Of a stretch of 64,000 nucleotides of DNA, positions 12,977 to 26,700 are shown one piece after another. This DNA is from Oxyruncus cristatus (Eukaryota; Chordata; Aves; Passeriformes; Cotingidae), in NCBI GenBank assembly GCA_013399855.1, contig VXAY01006712.1, positions 521,211-585,210 of the forward strand, read 5' to 3'. Both the position numbers and the translations under genes were made by a program. The notes beneath the pieces are model-generated. The model had not been told where the DNA came from and made no database searches. It saw nothing but the letters and a program-made list of their open reading frames with translations. Each line of letters begins with the position of its first letter. Positions within the stretch are counted from its first letter, which is position 1.

Positions 12977-15900
12977 GTACATGTGACTACATTATTTCTC
13001 ACTCTTTTCGTGCACTTCAGAGTTCACATGCTGCAAATTCTGTGATGCCACACAATACTTGTTAGCTTGCTCAGCCAGAGGTTGGTCAATCCCCTTTGAC
13101 CCAAAGGCTGAGAGGAAACAAAGGTCTATGAGGCAGTGCACAAGCATTCTGATCTCAGGCCAGTGGTGCCTCTTGGATCTCTCAATCATTGTCAAACGAC
13201 ATGCCCAAACATATCAGTGTCCCCTGATATCTTAGTGCTTCCTTTTTCTGCCTGTGTATCTCTGTACGTCACAGAAAGTGGTAGAGATCAAGAACCCTGA
13301 GAGGTTCAAAGAGAGACAGAATATTACTACTGCTAGAAAGACTATCCAGGCTTAGGGAAAATGTTTAAAACAAAATTAAAAACCATGTGATTCATAATGC
13401 ATTATGTCAGTTAGAAAGATAAATTTGAGACACGAGGTTGAATAAACCTGCGGATTCTCTCATATCTAAGTATGGAATTTTAGGAGAGAATCTTCTCTCC
13501 TGGACTATCTAGAATGGGCATCTAGAGGAGAATACAGAACAGATGTGATGCCATGTGGCTCGACATGTGTTAATGTGGTGTGGGAGAGGAAAAATAAAAT
13601 GTAATTTCTAAAATTTGGGAATGGGTTCATCAGTGAATCAAGTTAGGGAATGCTGCCTGTAAAATAGGACTTAAATTTTAAGCATGCTATTTAAAAAAAA
13701 TCGAAATCTAGGGCAAAGTGCTAGGTTTTATTTAATTTCTTTTAATTTCATTTCATTATTTTTTTTGGGAGCATCTCTGCAATTTGATTACATTCTTACG
13801 CAATTCTGAATTCCTGGCATTGAGTTCTTCGTGTTTGCAAACAGATGTGTACCCACACTGACCCAGAAACGCTGGCACAAGTCTGTGCTGCCTCAGGCTG
13901 TTTAGCTCAGTGCTGTTTCTCTCCATGTCATTACATGTTTCCACCAGTCACATGTTGCAGTATTTCCACCTTATAGTCCAAGATGATGTAAAAAGAGAAG
14001 TTTAAAGACGGGTTTTTGAAGCAGAGTTTTTTTTCTTGTCTCACACTCCCTTCCAACTCACATCCTGCTCTACTATTCAGAAAATAACAAGTCATCTCCT
14101 AGATTATTTGCAGCCAGTAGTATTCCACATTCCACTGTGGAAACAAGACAAAGGAGCTGTTTTTAATACTTCCAAGAAAAGTATTTCAGAACACAAGAAA
14201 ATCATTTACTGTTAAGTCGATGCTTGAATAGCTTATGGATAAATCTTTCCTGACATCTGTTTCATTAGAAGTTTAAGCAATCATTCAAAACCGTCCACAG
14301 CTTTATACAAAAGATTGTTTTTGCTGCAGGTTTTCTGGTGAATCATGATTAAAATTCTTCTCCATTGTCTATATCATACACAGAATTTTGTAGCACGTAC
14401 CTGTGTACAGCATTTCTTAGAAAGATGATCCAACGGAGAAGACACAGTTGCCATAGCAACACTTTTGTATTCTGAAATGTTATCATACCACATTTTTTTC
14501 ATCTTAAGCTTTTGTAGACTGCAAATGCCATATCTCCTCATTCAAGCTGTCAGTTAATCTCTTCAGATTCATCCAGGATTATTTTGTGATGAAATCCCTC
14601 AACATTAAATTATGGGCTGTTCCGCTATTGTAAGTCAAACTACAGTTGTAAGTGTCAGGGGCTCAAAAGTTGTCTTCAGCTTCATTGTAAAGTCATTTGC
14701 CTTCAAATATTGGTATTTTCTGCTTCTACTGATAAGGATTCAGAAATATCTCTCCTGATTCTGAAACGGACTTCCAAATAAATTTAAGTAGTTCTCTGAA
14801 TTTTCCTATCCCAGCACATCTATAAATTATAAAAGATGGACGGGACACCTGAAAGATTTAGAATAATACTTAGGAGATTGCTATTTTAATCTTCACTTAC
14901 TAATCTGCTTTACCACTATAGCTTTATTGAGTTATTATCTTGATCGATGAATTTGTTTTCAGCAACTGTAATAAGCCTTTATTCTGTGTTGTGTTTCTGA
15001 ACTCCTCTCACCATAAAGAAATCATCAGATGCTGGGAGGGCAAAAATGAAGAGCAAAAGGAATAGTGAGGTAAAAGAATATTAGCAGAATAATTAAACAG
15101 TAGTGTGGATTAGGTTTGTGCTCTGCACACGCTTTCTTTCATGACTGTTCTGTCTGAGGTCCAGCAGCTGCACAAAACCTTGTGTTCCATGATCTCCTCT
15201 GCTGGGACCTCATGTTCTCCTGGCTTCTTCATCCATTGGAAATGCATCTGTTTGCCAGAGGTTAAAGAGTGATCAGGTCTTGGGGCCAGTACAACTGTGT
15301 ACGGGAAAACAACATACTGGCTGAGACTGTAGGCATCTATCTCTGAGGTCACTGAGAACAGAAGCCAGGAGCTTGTGCTTGTTTCCAAAGTTGTGCAGAA
15401 TGATCTCAGATACCAGAGAGGCTGAGCTCAGATTGATGCCACAGGATGAGACTGCCAGTCATGGGAACAGTGGGAAGAACTTAGGATATAACTGGTCAAC
15501 CAGCAGGAACAACATGCAGGGCAGGTACTTGGAAATCATGCTCAAATCTGCCTTCTACTCATTTGAGGCAACATGGGAAGGCAACCCCAGCTGCAGGTTC
15601 AGACAGTGTGTTCCAGCCAGATTAAGGTTGGTTCTGAGCTCAAGCATGCAAGTCTTAAAGATCACTGAGTTAACCTGTGGGTGTACACTCTCAGATTATT
15701 GTATCTGCAAGGAAGCTACACATTGGTCCAGTCCTGATCAATTTGTTCCTGTTCATGCTACCTGATTTATTCCAAAGGCCTGGGCAGCGCTTCCTCAGGA
15801 GTAAGAATCCAGGCATTGTAACCTCAAGTGGGAACTTTTTGGCTCATTATTTTCTTGTTACATCTAATCAATCCATTCAGTAGATGTTCCTTTATTCAAA

Positions 15901-15995
15901 GTCCACTGAAGAGCTTTCATCCAGGGTTCCCAGGGATTTGCATTTAACTTACACAGAACCCAGAAAAGCCAGTCCCAGAGGCCACAGCTTGGCTT

Positions 15996-16033
15996 CCAGA
16001 AGGAGATTTCACCAGAAGGAGATTTCACCAGAA
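15996..16033. repeat. Short tandem duplication of a 16-bp unit
   Basis: The unit CCAGAAGGAGATTTCA occurs twice back to back (15996-16011 and 16012-16027), followed by a partial third copy, CCAGAA. Confidence 0.95.
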
Positions 16034-17096
16034 AAAACCTCCTCGGTTTGTGTGGACATTGCTGTCTGTGGATATCCCCTGTTTCAAGCACTCATGCAGA
16101 TACTCCTCTGATAAGGAAGTCTGCATTTCTGGGGTCTCTCCCAAGCTTGAATTTTACCTGAAGTGCCTGTGGATGTAACGGAAGGTACCACAGCTACCAG
16201 AGTGTACCCACAGGCAGATGACCAGGTGTTTCTCTGTCTGCAGGCAGGGGTTCAGCTGACCTGTGCTCCATCTCACACTGAACACTCTTCCTCAGTCAAC
16301 AGATGCACTTGCCTTGGGAAGAGTTTTCTGCATATGAACAAGATGCAATGTGTTTTCCTCACAAAACTGAATTTACCCACAGTTCTCACAACTGACTATA
16401 CTGCAGCCTGACAAACACACCATAATGTACCCTTTTAGGGACCACAATTATCTGCTTTCAGGGAATAACTGCAAGAAAACATGTATTATTTCTGCACTCT
16501 ATGACAATTTTTTTTATTATAGTACTGAATTGTTTGTTTGAATGCTAAAAAATAAAGCAGGAAGGTCTTACAGAAGTTTTGGCTAACATGAAAAGGATTA
16601 AAAATTAATGGTCTTCTAAATCAACTCAGTGCTATACAGCTCAGTCAATACATATATAAAAAAAATACAGAGCTCCCAAAAAGGCACTTAATTTTCACAT
16701 TCTAGTGGCTTGGTGAAAGCCTAGCAGTTCTTCTGAACTTCTGAAAGCAAACTGAGATTTTTAATTTTCTCTCCCACAGAACACATGTACTACTAATCGT
16801 CAAGTAGATGTGTCGTATCACTAGATTTTGTACCATCTACCCAGTTTTTTAAATATGGGTTCTTTCCATTATTAATGCTGCTCTGAAAGTCTAAGCCACG
16901 ATATCTGAACCATAAAAGTATGTTATGTTCTTCAAAAATTATATAGGTAATTAAATGCAGATTTTCATCTCCAAATGTCATTAAGAAACGTTGGAAATAC
17001 TGGATAAATTATGTATGCAATATATAACCTTACATTTTTAATAAATACAGGAGTCAAAACTTCCTTTCTTTCACTCTAATTTCTGAGATATCCCTC

Positions 17097-17276
17097 AAAA
17101 AAAACCCAACCAACCAACCAACCAACCAAAACCAACCAACCAACCAACTAAACAAACAAACAAACAAAAACTCAGCAAAAAAACCCAAAGAAACCCAAAC
17201 CAAAACAAACAACAACAACAAAAAAACACTAAACCAAACAACAACAAAACAAAACAAAACAAACAAACAAACAAAA
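17097..17276. repeat. A/C-only low-complexity tract, (AACC)n and (AAAC)n
   Basis: About 180 bp composed almost entirely of A and C: AACC units at the left, then AAAC, AAC and AAAAC units. G and T are nearly absent. The minus-strand reading frame through it, rich in Phe, Val, Leu and Trp, is a composition artefact. Confidence 0.95.
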
Positions 17277-19185
17277 GCTTTATCCACCAGAAGATTTCAT
17301 TTCCAAGGAATGGCTCTTGGGTGCACCAAAATTGCCAAAGGGTCAGTAGTGTCCAGAAACAGACATCTCAAATTCCCATCCCTCCATCAACAGAAGCCAT
17401 TTGCTGAGGCTTTGGGAGCATTAACATTTTTCACTACTTGTTAAAGAGCAGTCGAAGACACCCAACGTTTTGAGGGTGTGAAGGGAGTGGGGAAAACTGG
17501 AATGAAATCTTCAATGTCCTCAAAACAGGATTTTCTCTTGAAAGTTCTTTCACTCGGTGAGATGAAAGGGGTGAATGTTAATTCTGCTTACACAGTCTTT
17601 TGATCACTTGCCACTTTTAAAAAACTATCAAAGTTTAATGTCTATACTAACTCAAGTGGAAGGGCTTGCCACAACAGGGTCATGTGCCACGCTGTGGATC
17701 ATGCTGCTGCCTCATATGTATGTCATCAGAAGTAAACCCTGTCACTGCTTTAGAAATTCAGAGCAGTGGTGAAAGTTTGAAAGAAACAACTATTCTTTTG
17801 TGCACATAATTTGACTTGAAAAAAAATCTCACAGTCAAGACCTCTGTAAATAGCAGTCTTGAGGACCTGGCTTGCTATCTATTTATGTGAGGTTTTAATG
17901 TTTGGGTTTTTTTCATCGTCCTCTTGTGTCAGCTTCTCTTGACTTGAGCAAATAGGTTCTGAAGACTGTAGTCCAGTTTATGGATACAAACCAATTCTAA
18001 AGAACTAAAGAACTTGCACAGAAGTTCATCCACATGCAGGCACAGTCAACCAAAGCCCTTCAAAATTGTTGCATTTCTTTTGAGTATTCTCTTATAAAGT
18101 GTTACACCCATTTTCCTGATATTAAACAGAACAGAAGTTGGAGATATTTCTAACTGTAAAGAGAGAAAGAATCAAAGATACCTGTGGCTGTAGACCTAAG
18201 AAATCACACAGATTTTTCACATAGCAGATGGAACTTAACTGAGGAACTGCAATTTATTGGATGTGTAGCAAAAACTTAGCCTCTTGTCTTTTTGTGAAAG
18301 CAAGCAAACAGGAGATCTTTTCCACATTATTTTACTATCCATATGGAGAATTTGTAAAGACATTAAGAAATATATAACATTCTTTCCAGTAACATGTTAT
18401 GATTAATACACCTCATCTTCAATAAAACCAGGAAAACATATGCATCTCTGCATTTTGAAAGATAATAAATGGAGCACCGAATGATTTACAGTTATTAATG
18501 AATCTTTAACACATTCCCTGGTTTTCATCATACAGATGGACAATGAAAATATTTTTTGACTGCGATGAGATGTGTTAACATGCATTTCCTTATTTATTAA
18601 AAGGAAAAAAAAAAAAAAGAAAAAAATCGCATAAGACAGGGCTGTTTTCCTAAGACTCATATGACTTTCTAACGAATCCTACATAGAAATAAAAATCAAG
18701 GGAAGAAAGATGAATATAGAAAATCCTCAAAATATAGGTGCTTTTGAGTTTATGGATTTAGCTCAGGAAAACTTCCACTAACACATCTCTTACTTCCTTG
18801 AGAATAAGACATTTACGACAGTGTAACTGTGATTTACAGAGAAGCATTGGAAGGATCCATGTCTTTCAATAAAGCAGAGGAAATTGAACAGGACATGGAA
18901 AAATGGTACCTATAACTGGAGAGAGAGAGAATTTGTGGCTAGCTGAAAAATAATGCAAGTATTTGTAGGCAAAGCAAGGAAAAGTTATAGTTTATGCAAT
19001 ATATATGACAGATTGATCAAAGCGATAAATGTACACAGGTGCTACAGGATATGATTGTATTGTAGTGACACATACACACTCTGCCAGGCAATCCCATTAA
19101 TAAAGAGTCCTTGCATTTACTTAAATCAGCTATGCAAAATCTGAACTGAGGAGGAGGAAATAAGGTCTGCATTCGCACATGATGG
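17277..19185. other. AT-rich DNA, no gene seen
   Basis: No recognisable exon, RNA gene or repeat family. There is a short A-rich run near 18604-18627. Confidence 0.6.
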
Positions 19186-20008
19186 TATCATAGAATCACA
19201 GAATGGCCTGGGTTGAAAGGGACCTTACAGGTCATCTAGTTCCATCCTTCTAGACCAGGTTGCTCAATGCCCCTCCAGGCCTGGCCCTGAACACTTCCAG
19301 GAAAGGGATATCCACAACCTCTCCCGTAAAACTATCCCAGTTCCTCACAGTGAACAATTTCATCTTTATAGCTAACCTAATCCTACCCTCTTCCATTTAA
19401 AGCCATTTACCCTTGCCCCATCACTGCATGCCTTTGTAAAAAGCCCCTGTCCAAACTTCCTGTAGGCACCTCTAAGTACGGGAAGACAGCTATAAGGTGT
19501 TCCCAGAGACTCCTCTCCTCCAGTCTGAACTACCCCAAATCCTTCAGCCTTTCCTTATAGGGGAGGTGCTCCACCCCTCCAATCATCTTCATGCCCTCCT
19601 CTGAACTTGATCCAACAGGTCCTTTTTATGTTGGGACGCCAGACCTGGACAGAGTACTCCAGGTGGGGTCTCACCAGAGCACAGTAGAGCGTGAGAATCC
19701 CCTTCCTTGACCTGCTGGTCACACTTCTTTTGGTATAGCTCAGGATATGGATACGATTCTGGGCCACAAGTGCACATTGTTAGGTGATGTTGTGCCTCTC
19801 ATCCACCAGCACTCCCAAGTCCTTCTCCTCAAGTCTGCTTTCAATCCACTCTCTGCTCAGCCCATATTTGTGCATGGGGATTGTCCTGACCCACTCAGGG
19901 TCTTCCACTTGGCCCTATTGAACCTCATGAGGTTCACGCAGATCCAGCTCTCAAGACTGTCAAGGTCCCTCTGGGTGGCATCCTGTCCCTCCAGTGTGTT
20001 AACCATAT
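19186..20008 (-). mobile_element. CR1 LINE, 5'-truncated: end of reverse-transcriptase ORF2 plus 3' UTR
   Basis: The left end, ATCATAGAATCACAGAATGG, is the reverse complement of the CR1 3' terminus. On the minus strand the coding part reads from right to left: an LMRF segment near 19930 (CR1 consensus-like NLMRFNKAKCKVLH), then SYTKRSVTSRSRKGILTLYC and ALVRPHLEYSVQVW at about 19750-19630, all typical of the C-terminal part of CR1 ORF2. The 3' UTR of about 300-400 bp follows. Frames are interrupted and a stop falls early, so no protein is made. Truncation at the 5' side (near 20008) is usual for LINEs. With more than 800 bp this is one of the longer CR1 pieces here. Confidence 0.9.
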
Positions 20009-20683
20009 GTGCATCTCTATTGTTTATCTTTAATTACAAGGTTTAAATTTTTCTTATCAGTCATCTAAGTGTAGTTCGTATTTCCAACTTTTCTGCCAAT
20101 AATTAGTGTCTACAAATTCATTTTTCAGTAGCCAGACTACAGCTGTCATTGAAAAATTTAAGTTTCCACTTTAAGAAGTCTTTCTCACTCTGTAGTGAAA
20201 AATGCATCAAGAACATCTGACTGGCAACCCAACAGTTATTTTCACTGCTTGACAGTTCAAGTAGGAAGCAAAGTTTATATGCAAAAGAGGCTTCTGGGAA
20301 ACTTGCAGTGGGTTAAATAACTATTCTTTTCAATTCTCATCCCTGAAGACTTTACTAATTTCAAACCAAAAATATTTTTTTCCATACAACTTCATAAATG
20401 TGCATTACATCAACCAACATGGAAGATATGTAGGAAATATACTTAACAGCCTTCAGACAGTGTAGAACAGACACTTCTCTAGACATGACAATGGCCAGAG
20501 TAGACATAGCAATGGCTAGCAATTGTCATCTAAGCTTTTCAAAATGAAAAAAGCTCTAACTAGCAGGTGAAGGCACATAACACCTCATGAAGGAGAAGAG
20601 CTTGCACACCATGCTCACTGAAGTGTGTCAAGCAAATACTGTAACAAATTGCTGGTTATTCATAATAATGTTGACTCCTATTC
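20009..20683. other. AT-rich DNA, no gene seen
   Basis: Nothing recognised. A small imperfect direct repeat (AGACATGACAATGGCCAGAG versus AGACATAGCAATGGCTAGCA) lies near 20479-20521. Confidence 0.55.
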
Positions 20684-20765
20684 ACAGAATCACACAATAC
20701 ACCGAGTTGGAAGGGACCCACAAGGATCATGGGGTCTGAATCCTACCCATGCACAGGACCATTGT
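20684..20765 (-). mobile_element. CR1 LINE 3' tail fragment
   Basis: The sequence begins with an AGAATCACACAAT-type CR1 terminus and continues GAGTTGGAAGGGACCCACAA, a characteristic CR1 3' UTR signature in the antisense orientation. Only about 80 bp remain, so the copy is severely 5'-truncated. It is a different CR1 subfamily from the copy at 19186, judging by GACCCACAAGGATCAT in place of GACCTTACAGGTCATC. Confidence 0.85.
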
Positions 20766-23630
20766 TTCAGAGTAGAGCCTTCATTTAAATAATAAAATTA
20801 CTTTCAGGGTTAATCTTAAATATGCTTCCCATGTAGTTTGCTTATTTGTTCCTGCATAATTTGCTAGCATCAAAATCTGCACAATGATAATTTTTTCCAT
20901 CTAAGAAGGTTTGAAGTTTTTCAGCTTGAAAGACCCGAGTGTTCCAACGGCAGAAGGATGTAACCATGCAGATACTGCTCTTCTGTTCATACCTGTACTC
21001 CGGGGGTAACCTCTGCTACACCACTAAACAAATTGTGTCAAAGTCTGACAGAAACCTGACAAAGAGAGTCAGAGTTTAGGGAGGTGATCGAGATGACTAC
21101 TGAATATGATACAAACTCCTTAGCACAAAGACTTCTGAAATTTCTCTTTCCAAAGTCCTCCCTCTCTGGGGCTATCCAGTAAGGATTTTTTTTTTTTTCA
21201 ACAATGTTGTATAATGCTTTTGCTCAGTGTTTTTTTTACTGCTGAAAGCACAGTGCTGTTAGCATCCTCTTACTTACTGTATTTCTATTTGAAAAATAGA
21301 GCTCATATTTGCATTGATAGTGCCAGGGAACTCTTTCCCCCAGGATCGTTGGTGGGGTCATACTGGTGACAGATTTCTGTGATCAAGATATCTATACAGC
21401 CCAAAGTTTAGTTAGGAACTGCTATTTTACACCAAGTGTCTAATACAGAGTTATCAAAAAGGTAAATAAGCAAACCAACAGTCTACATTTGCAGAAGGAA
21501 AAATAAAAATTCTAAGTAGGAAAAAAGCTTCAAACTTTCCATCACAATAAACATGCATAATTTTTTTTGAAAATGTTTTAGAGCATACTTTATATAATTA
21601 TTGGACAGCCTGGTGAAAGCACAAGTCTGAGATTTTTTTAACCTAAAGGGTATTCCTTCGCTTTTCCAAGCTTTATTTTGTACTATTTCTTGTTATACCA
21701 TCTGTGAGGTTGCTCTGAAGACTGAAGAGAAAAGCAAATATAAAAGGATGCAAGGGAAGTGGATGGACACATGCACAACAACAAAAAAGGAGCGAGACAA
21801 AAAAAACTGTTGTAAAAAACAGAGTCTCGGAACTACACATGCAATATGTTAGCACGATATAAAAAAGGAAACTATAAGCATGACATATATAGCACAGCCT
21901 AGAGACTGCACACTAAATACTTGGGTTTTTTCCCATATGGCATGTCTGCAGTCACCAGATGAAATCCTGGTTGATAACTGTAGGCTTATTGCATAACAGG
22001 AACTGATTTGCTGAAAGCCAAGAAAAGATTAAACAGAGATTTTCAGGGTCAACCCATTTTGCATCCATTCAGATCAGTTGTAATTTCAAATGCCTCCTTT
22101 TCACATCTACAGCAGATAGCTATGGCTAAGCTTAAAACATGCTAAGAGATTGGACAAGTCAGTATCCTCCTGTATCTAGGTCTTTACTTGAAGTACTCTC
22201 ACACTTTCACTGAAATCACAGGATTAAAAACTGTTGTTTTGTAACCAGTAGATGAGACTAATCAAAGCGTGCAGATTCTATCCTATGCTATATCTATTAG
22301 ATGTGCTTTGCACAATTTGAATTTGAACCACTCCTTTAAAAATTCTTTTAGAAAAAAAGATATAAACAGTCCTGAGCTGGACTATATCCAGCCAAGCCAC
22401 TGAAAGGAAAAGGGGTACAATTCTTATTAGTTATACCTTAGGAATTTGTCTCTTGAGACACAATAGATTCATATCTGTCTTTCTGGAAACAGTATCTGAG
22501 ATCCAGACCTGAAGATGGGCTCTCTGTTCCATGGACACCCTGCCTGGTCAATATGCCCTTCACAGCCTCCTCCCAGGCGTTAAATAAAAAGCTTTAACTA
22601 AACAAATTACCACTGAAAACACAAAATGGTAAGCAACTGCCCAAGCAAATGTCAGCTGATTCATCTGTAGTTTCAGTGGAGCAGTTTGCAGGCACACATA
22701 GAAAAGTCTAGGACGGGCCATTAAAACACTTCCAATGCCTGTCTTATCACTTACTGTAGAAAGGAAACAACACTTTTAGAAAGTTGTCCTGAGTTTCAAT
22801 TTCACTGATACTTGTACATACATTCAGAAAACTAGTTTTGAGAAAGGGAGATTTAGATAGATAGACAGGCAGACAGGATTGCAGTGCATCTCCTTCATAC
22901 CACAATCTTCACAAAGTGTGCCTTCAATTTCAGCCACAAGAGCAATTTGCACTAAAAGTAGGCTATAACCCTGTCATATCAGCTTCTGCAGGGAGGTCAT
23001 AAGACAGAGCTAACTTGTTGGCATAAGAATTTTGCATTCCACTCCCGCCTCCAGTGCCTAAGTGCACTGTACTCTTTATCAGCCTCTCTGAAAATTATCC
23101 ACGTTTTAGGTACCTCTGGTGATATTTCCAAATCACTAAGCAGAGGCAAAAAACTTAGTGTTATTGAACTTCCTTGTTTTGTTCAAAGAGCAGTAATAAA
23201 ATGAAAATTTTGAAATATGTCACCCAGAAAAGCTGTCGGTATATTTCTTTATTGAAAAGTGGAAGACTTTTCATTAACAAAAAAATGTGCTATTTTCCAT
23301 CCCCAGTCTTTCATCTTGCATTCAAGATTACTTATCTTCTAGAGTAATTTTTAGTCCTCCGAAATATTACATGTGGGAGAGTAAACCACCACCTATGTGA
23401 AGACATTAAAGCTTTACAGCTTTAATACTGAAACTAATCCCCATGGCACATCTTACATTTTATAGCATTCATTTGCTTTACAAGCATTTTTATGTCAAGG
23501 CTCCCTTGCACTTGAGGGGTGAGCTGTACCCTACACAGTGAAAATAGCCAGATCACATTTTTTTCTCCTTGTTCTATATGGTCACTGTAAAAAGAGAATT
23601 TAAAAATATATAATATCCTTTTTTTTTACT
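20766..23630. other. AT-rich DNA, no gene seen
   Basis: No recognisable coding or repeat content. Poly-T runs occur near 21187-21199, and a short GATA/GACA-like repeat lies near 22855-22876. Confidence 0.6.
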
Positions 23631-23695
23631 CATAGATTCACAGAATAATTTAGATTAGAGAAGACCTCAAAGATAACCAAGTCCAACCACTTCGG
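23631..23695 (-). mobile_element. CR1 LINE 3' tail fragment
   Basis: CATAGATTCACAGAATAATT followed by AGAAGACCTCAAAGAT and AAGTCCAACC matches the antisense CR1 3' end. About 65 bp remain. It lies next to an LTR terminus in the same orientation. Confidence 0.75.
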
Positions 23696-23721
23696 CGTCT
23701 CTGCCTTTTGCCTCTGCCACC

Positions 23722-23787
23722 TGAGGAGGTGGAGGGAGGGGAGCGGCTGGGTGGGGATTAATTTCCAGCTGGGTCTAAACCATGACA
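23722..23787 (-). mobile_element. LTR 5'-terminus fragment, ERVL-like
   Basis: The last bases read, on the minus strand, TGTCATGGTTTAGACCCAGC, the start of a very common avian LTR group, followed by a degenerate G/C-rich stretch. Only about 65 bp of the LTR remain before homology is lost next to the CR1 tail, so no target-site duplication can be tested. Confidence 0.6.
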
Positions 23788-26700
23788 GCAGTGCTTAGAT
23801 GTATTATGTCTATTTAAAGATCTTTACTAGATCTTTCAATATTTCAGTGTTTTTGGGTTTTTCCTACCACTAATACAGCATAATAAACCACATTGTAACA
23901 CAAAAAAATAAATATTATATCACAAGTATTGGGTATGAATTAAGGGATACATATTTTAAGTGCCAAGGGTGGGGTAAGAACAGATGCATGCCAAGAGATA
24001 GTCTATTTATATCATAGACCACAGAAAAGACTGACAAGGTGTTTTTTTCCTGTGATACTTCTATAAAAAATGCCAGTCTGGTAAATTGGAAAAAAAAAAA
24101 CCAACACCAACCCAGAAACAAAACCAGAACCACAAGGAAAGAGCCTGAACCAGCAGAGCTTTTCTCTGGATGATTTCTTCACTCAAAGCAAAATTAACGG
24201 TCAAATTCAGAGGGAAATGAACTTTAAATCTGTGGAAACAAAGCAATAAATCTACCTGTCCTTCATCTCAATCTTTCATGCTTATCTACCATATAATATG
24301 GACTAAGAAATATAGAAAGCAAAACTTCCGAAATATTTGTGTGAGTAACTAACTCACTATCTGCATGATGTCTAGCAAAGAAGGGGTTTCTCTCTAGTAC
24401 CTGTTCAGCATAGAGGCAGGGTGCTCCTTTGGGGCACATAAAAATCCTTTTCTTCTATTCTACATTCTTATGCCTGTCTTTCTAAATATAAGCCTGATTT
24501 ATTGAAAGCAAAACTAGCAACTGCAAGGGTTCTGCATTTCATTATATTTAGCAGCTCTGAAGAGGCTCAGTTCATTATCTATCCCATTGTTCTGAAGCCT
24601 CGGATACGCAAGAAGACCAAGTCTGAATGCAGACATCCTCAGCTTTTCTTGTTTGCTGTTTCTGAATGAAAGTCACACTTTACTTCCATCTCCTCCTTTC
24701 ACAAGAATGGCTGATTAGGTGCTTAAAAATTTCTTACTCCAGTGGGGGGAAACCAGCACTAAAATCTTTGACAAAGACTCTTTTTCATGGCATGAAATGC
24801 TGAAAAATTGTCCCAAAGCAACAATACCATTCATGGTGACTTCATTGATTACCCAGTGAATTAATAAAAATGAAAGGATTCGACCCTGGTTATTTCCTAC
24901 TAGTAGTAACGGGTTGTACTTTTTTGCAAACAGAAAAATTACTTAAAAACAAAAACAACAACAACAACAAAACAGGTCTAATGTGCAATTTCCTTAGGTA
25001 AACTGTAGAAATAAAAACCAAATGACTCCAAGGACATTTTGCTGTAAGAGGGTGGTGTGTAAAGAGGTAGTCTTGATTTGTAAACAATGTTGGAAAAATT
25101 CACAGTTATACCATGATCATCCACAAGGTCTTCTCCGGACAAGAATACAGACCTAACACTGGGTGTCCAAGGAAGGGTCGCAAACATGAGACATCTGTGT
25201 AAAACTGAAGAATGCAGACAGTCCCTGTCTTCAGCTGGTGCTTCAGGTGTGCCCACAGCGATGCACAAGTTACTGAGTTATGCCACCTGCTTTGTGGAAT
25301 CTTTTCCTCTCTTGATGTCCCCAACTGATATTAATTAATTGCATTTTCCAAGTTTTCACTAAATGTTTGCACAGTAAAACATATTATACTTTATTTGTAA
25401 GACAGTAGCAGTTTTCCTGGATTTACTTTCTTTTTATTTGATTTAGTAATTTTAATTACGCATGCAGTTATCCAGTCCAGTACGCAGGGCAAGGCAAACC
25501 CTTGCTATTATATTCTTCCAGACATAAACAGATAGATGACTGAATTTCTGAGCATCTTCACAAAATGCTGTGTGGGCTGATTCATCAGTGGAATACTAAT
25601 GTTTGGAGACAAACATTCGTAGTTCAATGTCCACACAGTTTAACTCTCCCAGCTATAAAATGTCTTCAGAACACCACATAATAGATCTGCCATAGCCAAA
25701 TATTGTTTCAGGCAACATGCATTTTTAAGAGGCTTGGGTGTAAGACAAATCCATAAACAACAAAACAGTCAGAATCAGTCACAGAGACACATATAACAAG
25801 CATCCTATATGAAAGACTAGAAAAGGAGATACTGGTATTTTAGAACTTATGGACTCAGTGAAAACTGAGTAAGTTTTATTCTTATGAGACCAGTAACAGC
25901 TTCTCTTGATTATATACTGCAACGGGTGATTCCTTAACTTTTGTTAAGTACTGGCCTGAGAAAAATAAGAGTCACAGGACACTTCTTTTTAGTAAGATAA
26001 AAGAGTTAAATGGTTTTAAATTCTTATTTATGTATCAGATAAAAATTTGACCAAAAATAGGCAAATAAATAAATAAATAAATAAAAAGCTTCTATTCAGA
26101 GAATGTAGCACTACTTGAGAAAGGCAGTATCAGAAATTTAGTGCATCTGAATATTTCTATCAACTTCTTGCTTCTCTCATAAGAGATTCAGGTGAACTTA
26201 CATTTGATGAAATGGAGATTTTTTCCTCTAATTAAAGCACTGAAGTGGAAGAGCTGTCTCTGTCACAGAATCAGTGTATAGCTTTAGGCAAGACTGTGTA
26301 TTTCAGTCCCTCTTGTAAAACAGGGATAGCATTTATTTTACCCAGCCTTTTTAGTCAGCAAGTGTTAATGCACATTTTTTTGTTGTTTAATATATAAAGG
26401 GTGTTTCTAAAGTGCCATTACTCCCCAAGTTCATAATATTTAATGGTAGCTTCTCTGAAAGGCCCCAACCACCATTCTCACAACAAAGGCAAAGGCACGG
26501 TTCCCTTTTATATGCAATCATTACGGTTAGTTACAGTGTGTGCCTGCACTGCTAAAGAACCATTTCCACTGAATAGCAATTCTTCTAGGAGGAAAAACAC
26601 ATCTCGGTGTGCTGATGATACCACCTGTTTAACTGTTAAACTCCAAGTGCTGCATTTGGTTCCACAAGCCCACAGATGCCCGATCCTCTGGGCTAAAGCA

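Larger units (their letters stand above)
11965..17096. other. AT-rich DNA, no gene supported
   Basis: Mostly low-GC unique-looking sequence. From about 15110 to 16330 the sequence is more balanced in composition and holds reading frames on both strands (130 codons at 15373-15765 plus; 92 codons at 15110-15388 minus). I do not recognise either, and neither has convincing splice sites or a domain. This sub-region could be an old repeat or an unannotated transcript. Confidence 0.5.

Noticed and set aside
17054..17287. Minus-strand frame of mostly Phe, Leu, Val and Trp that mimics a membrane protein
   Set aside because: It is the translation of the A/C-only simple repeat.
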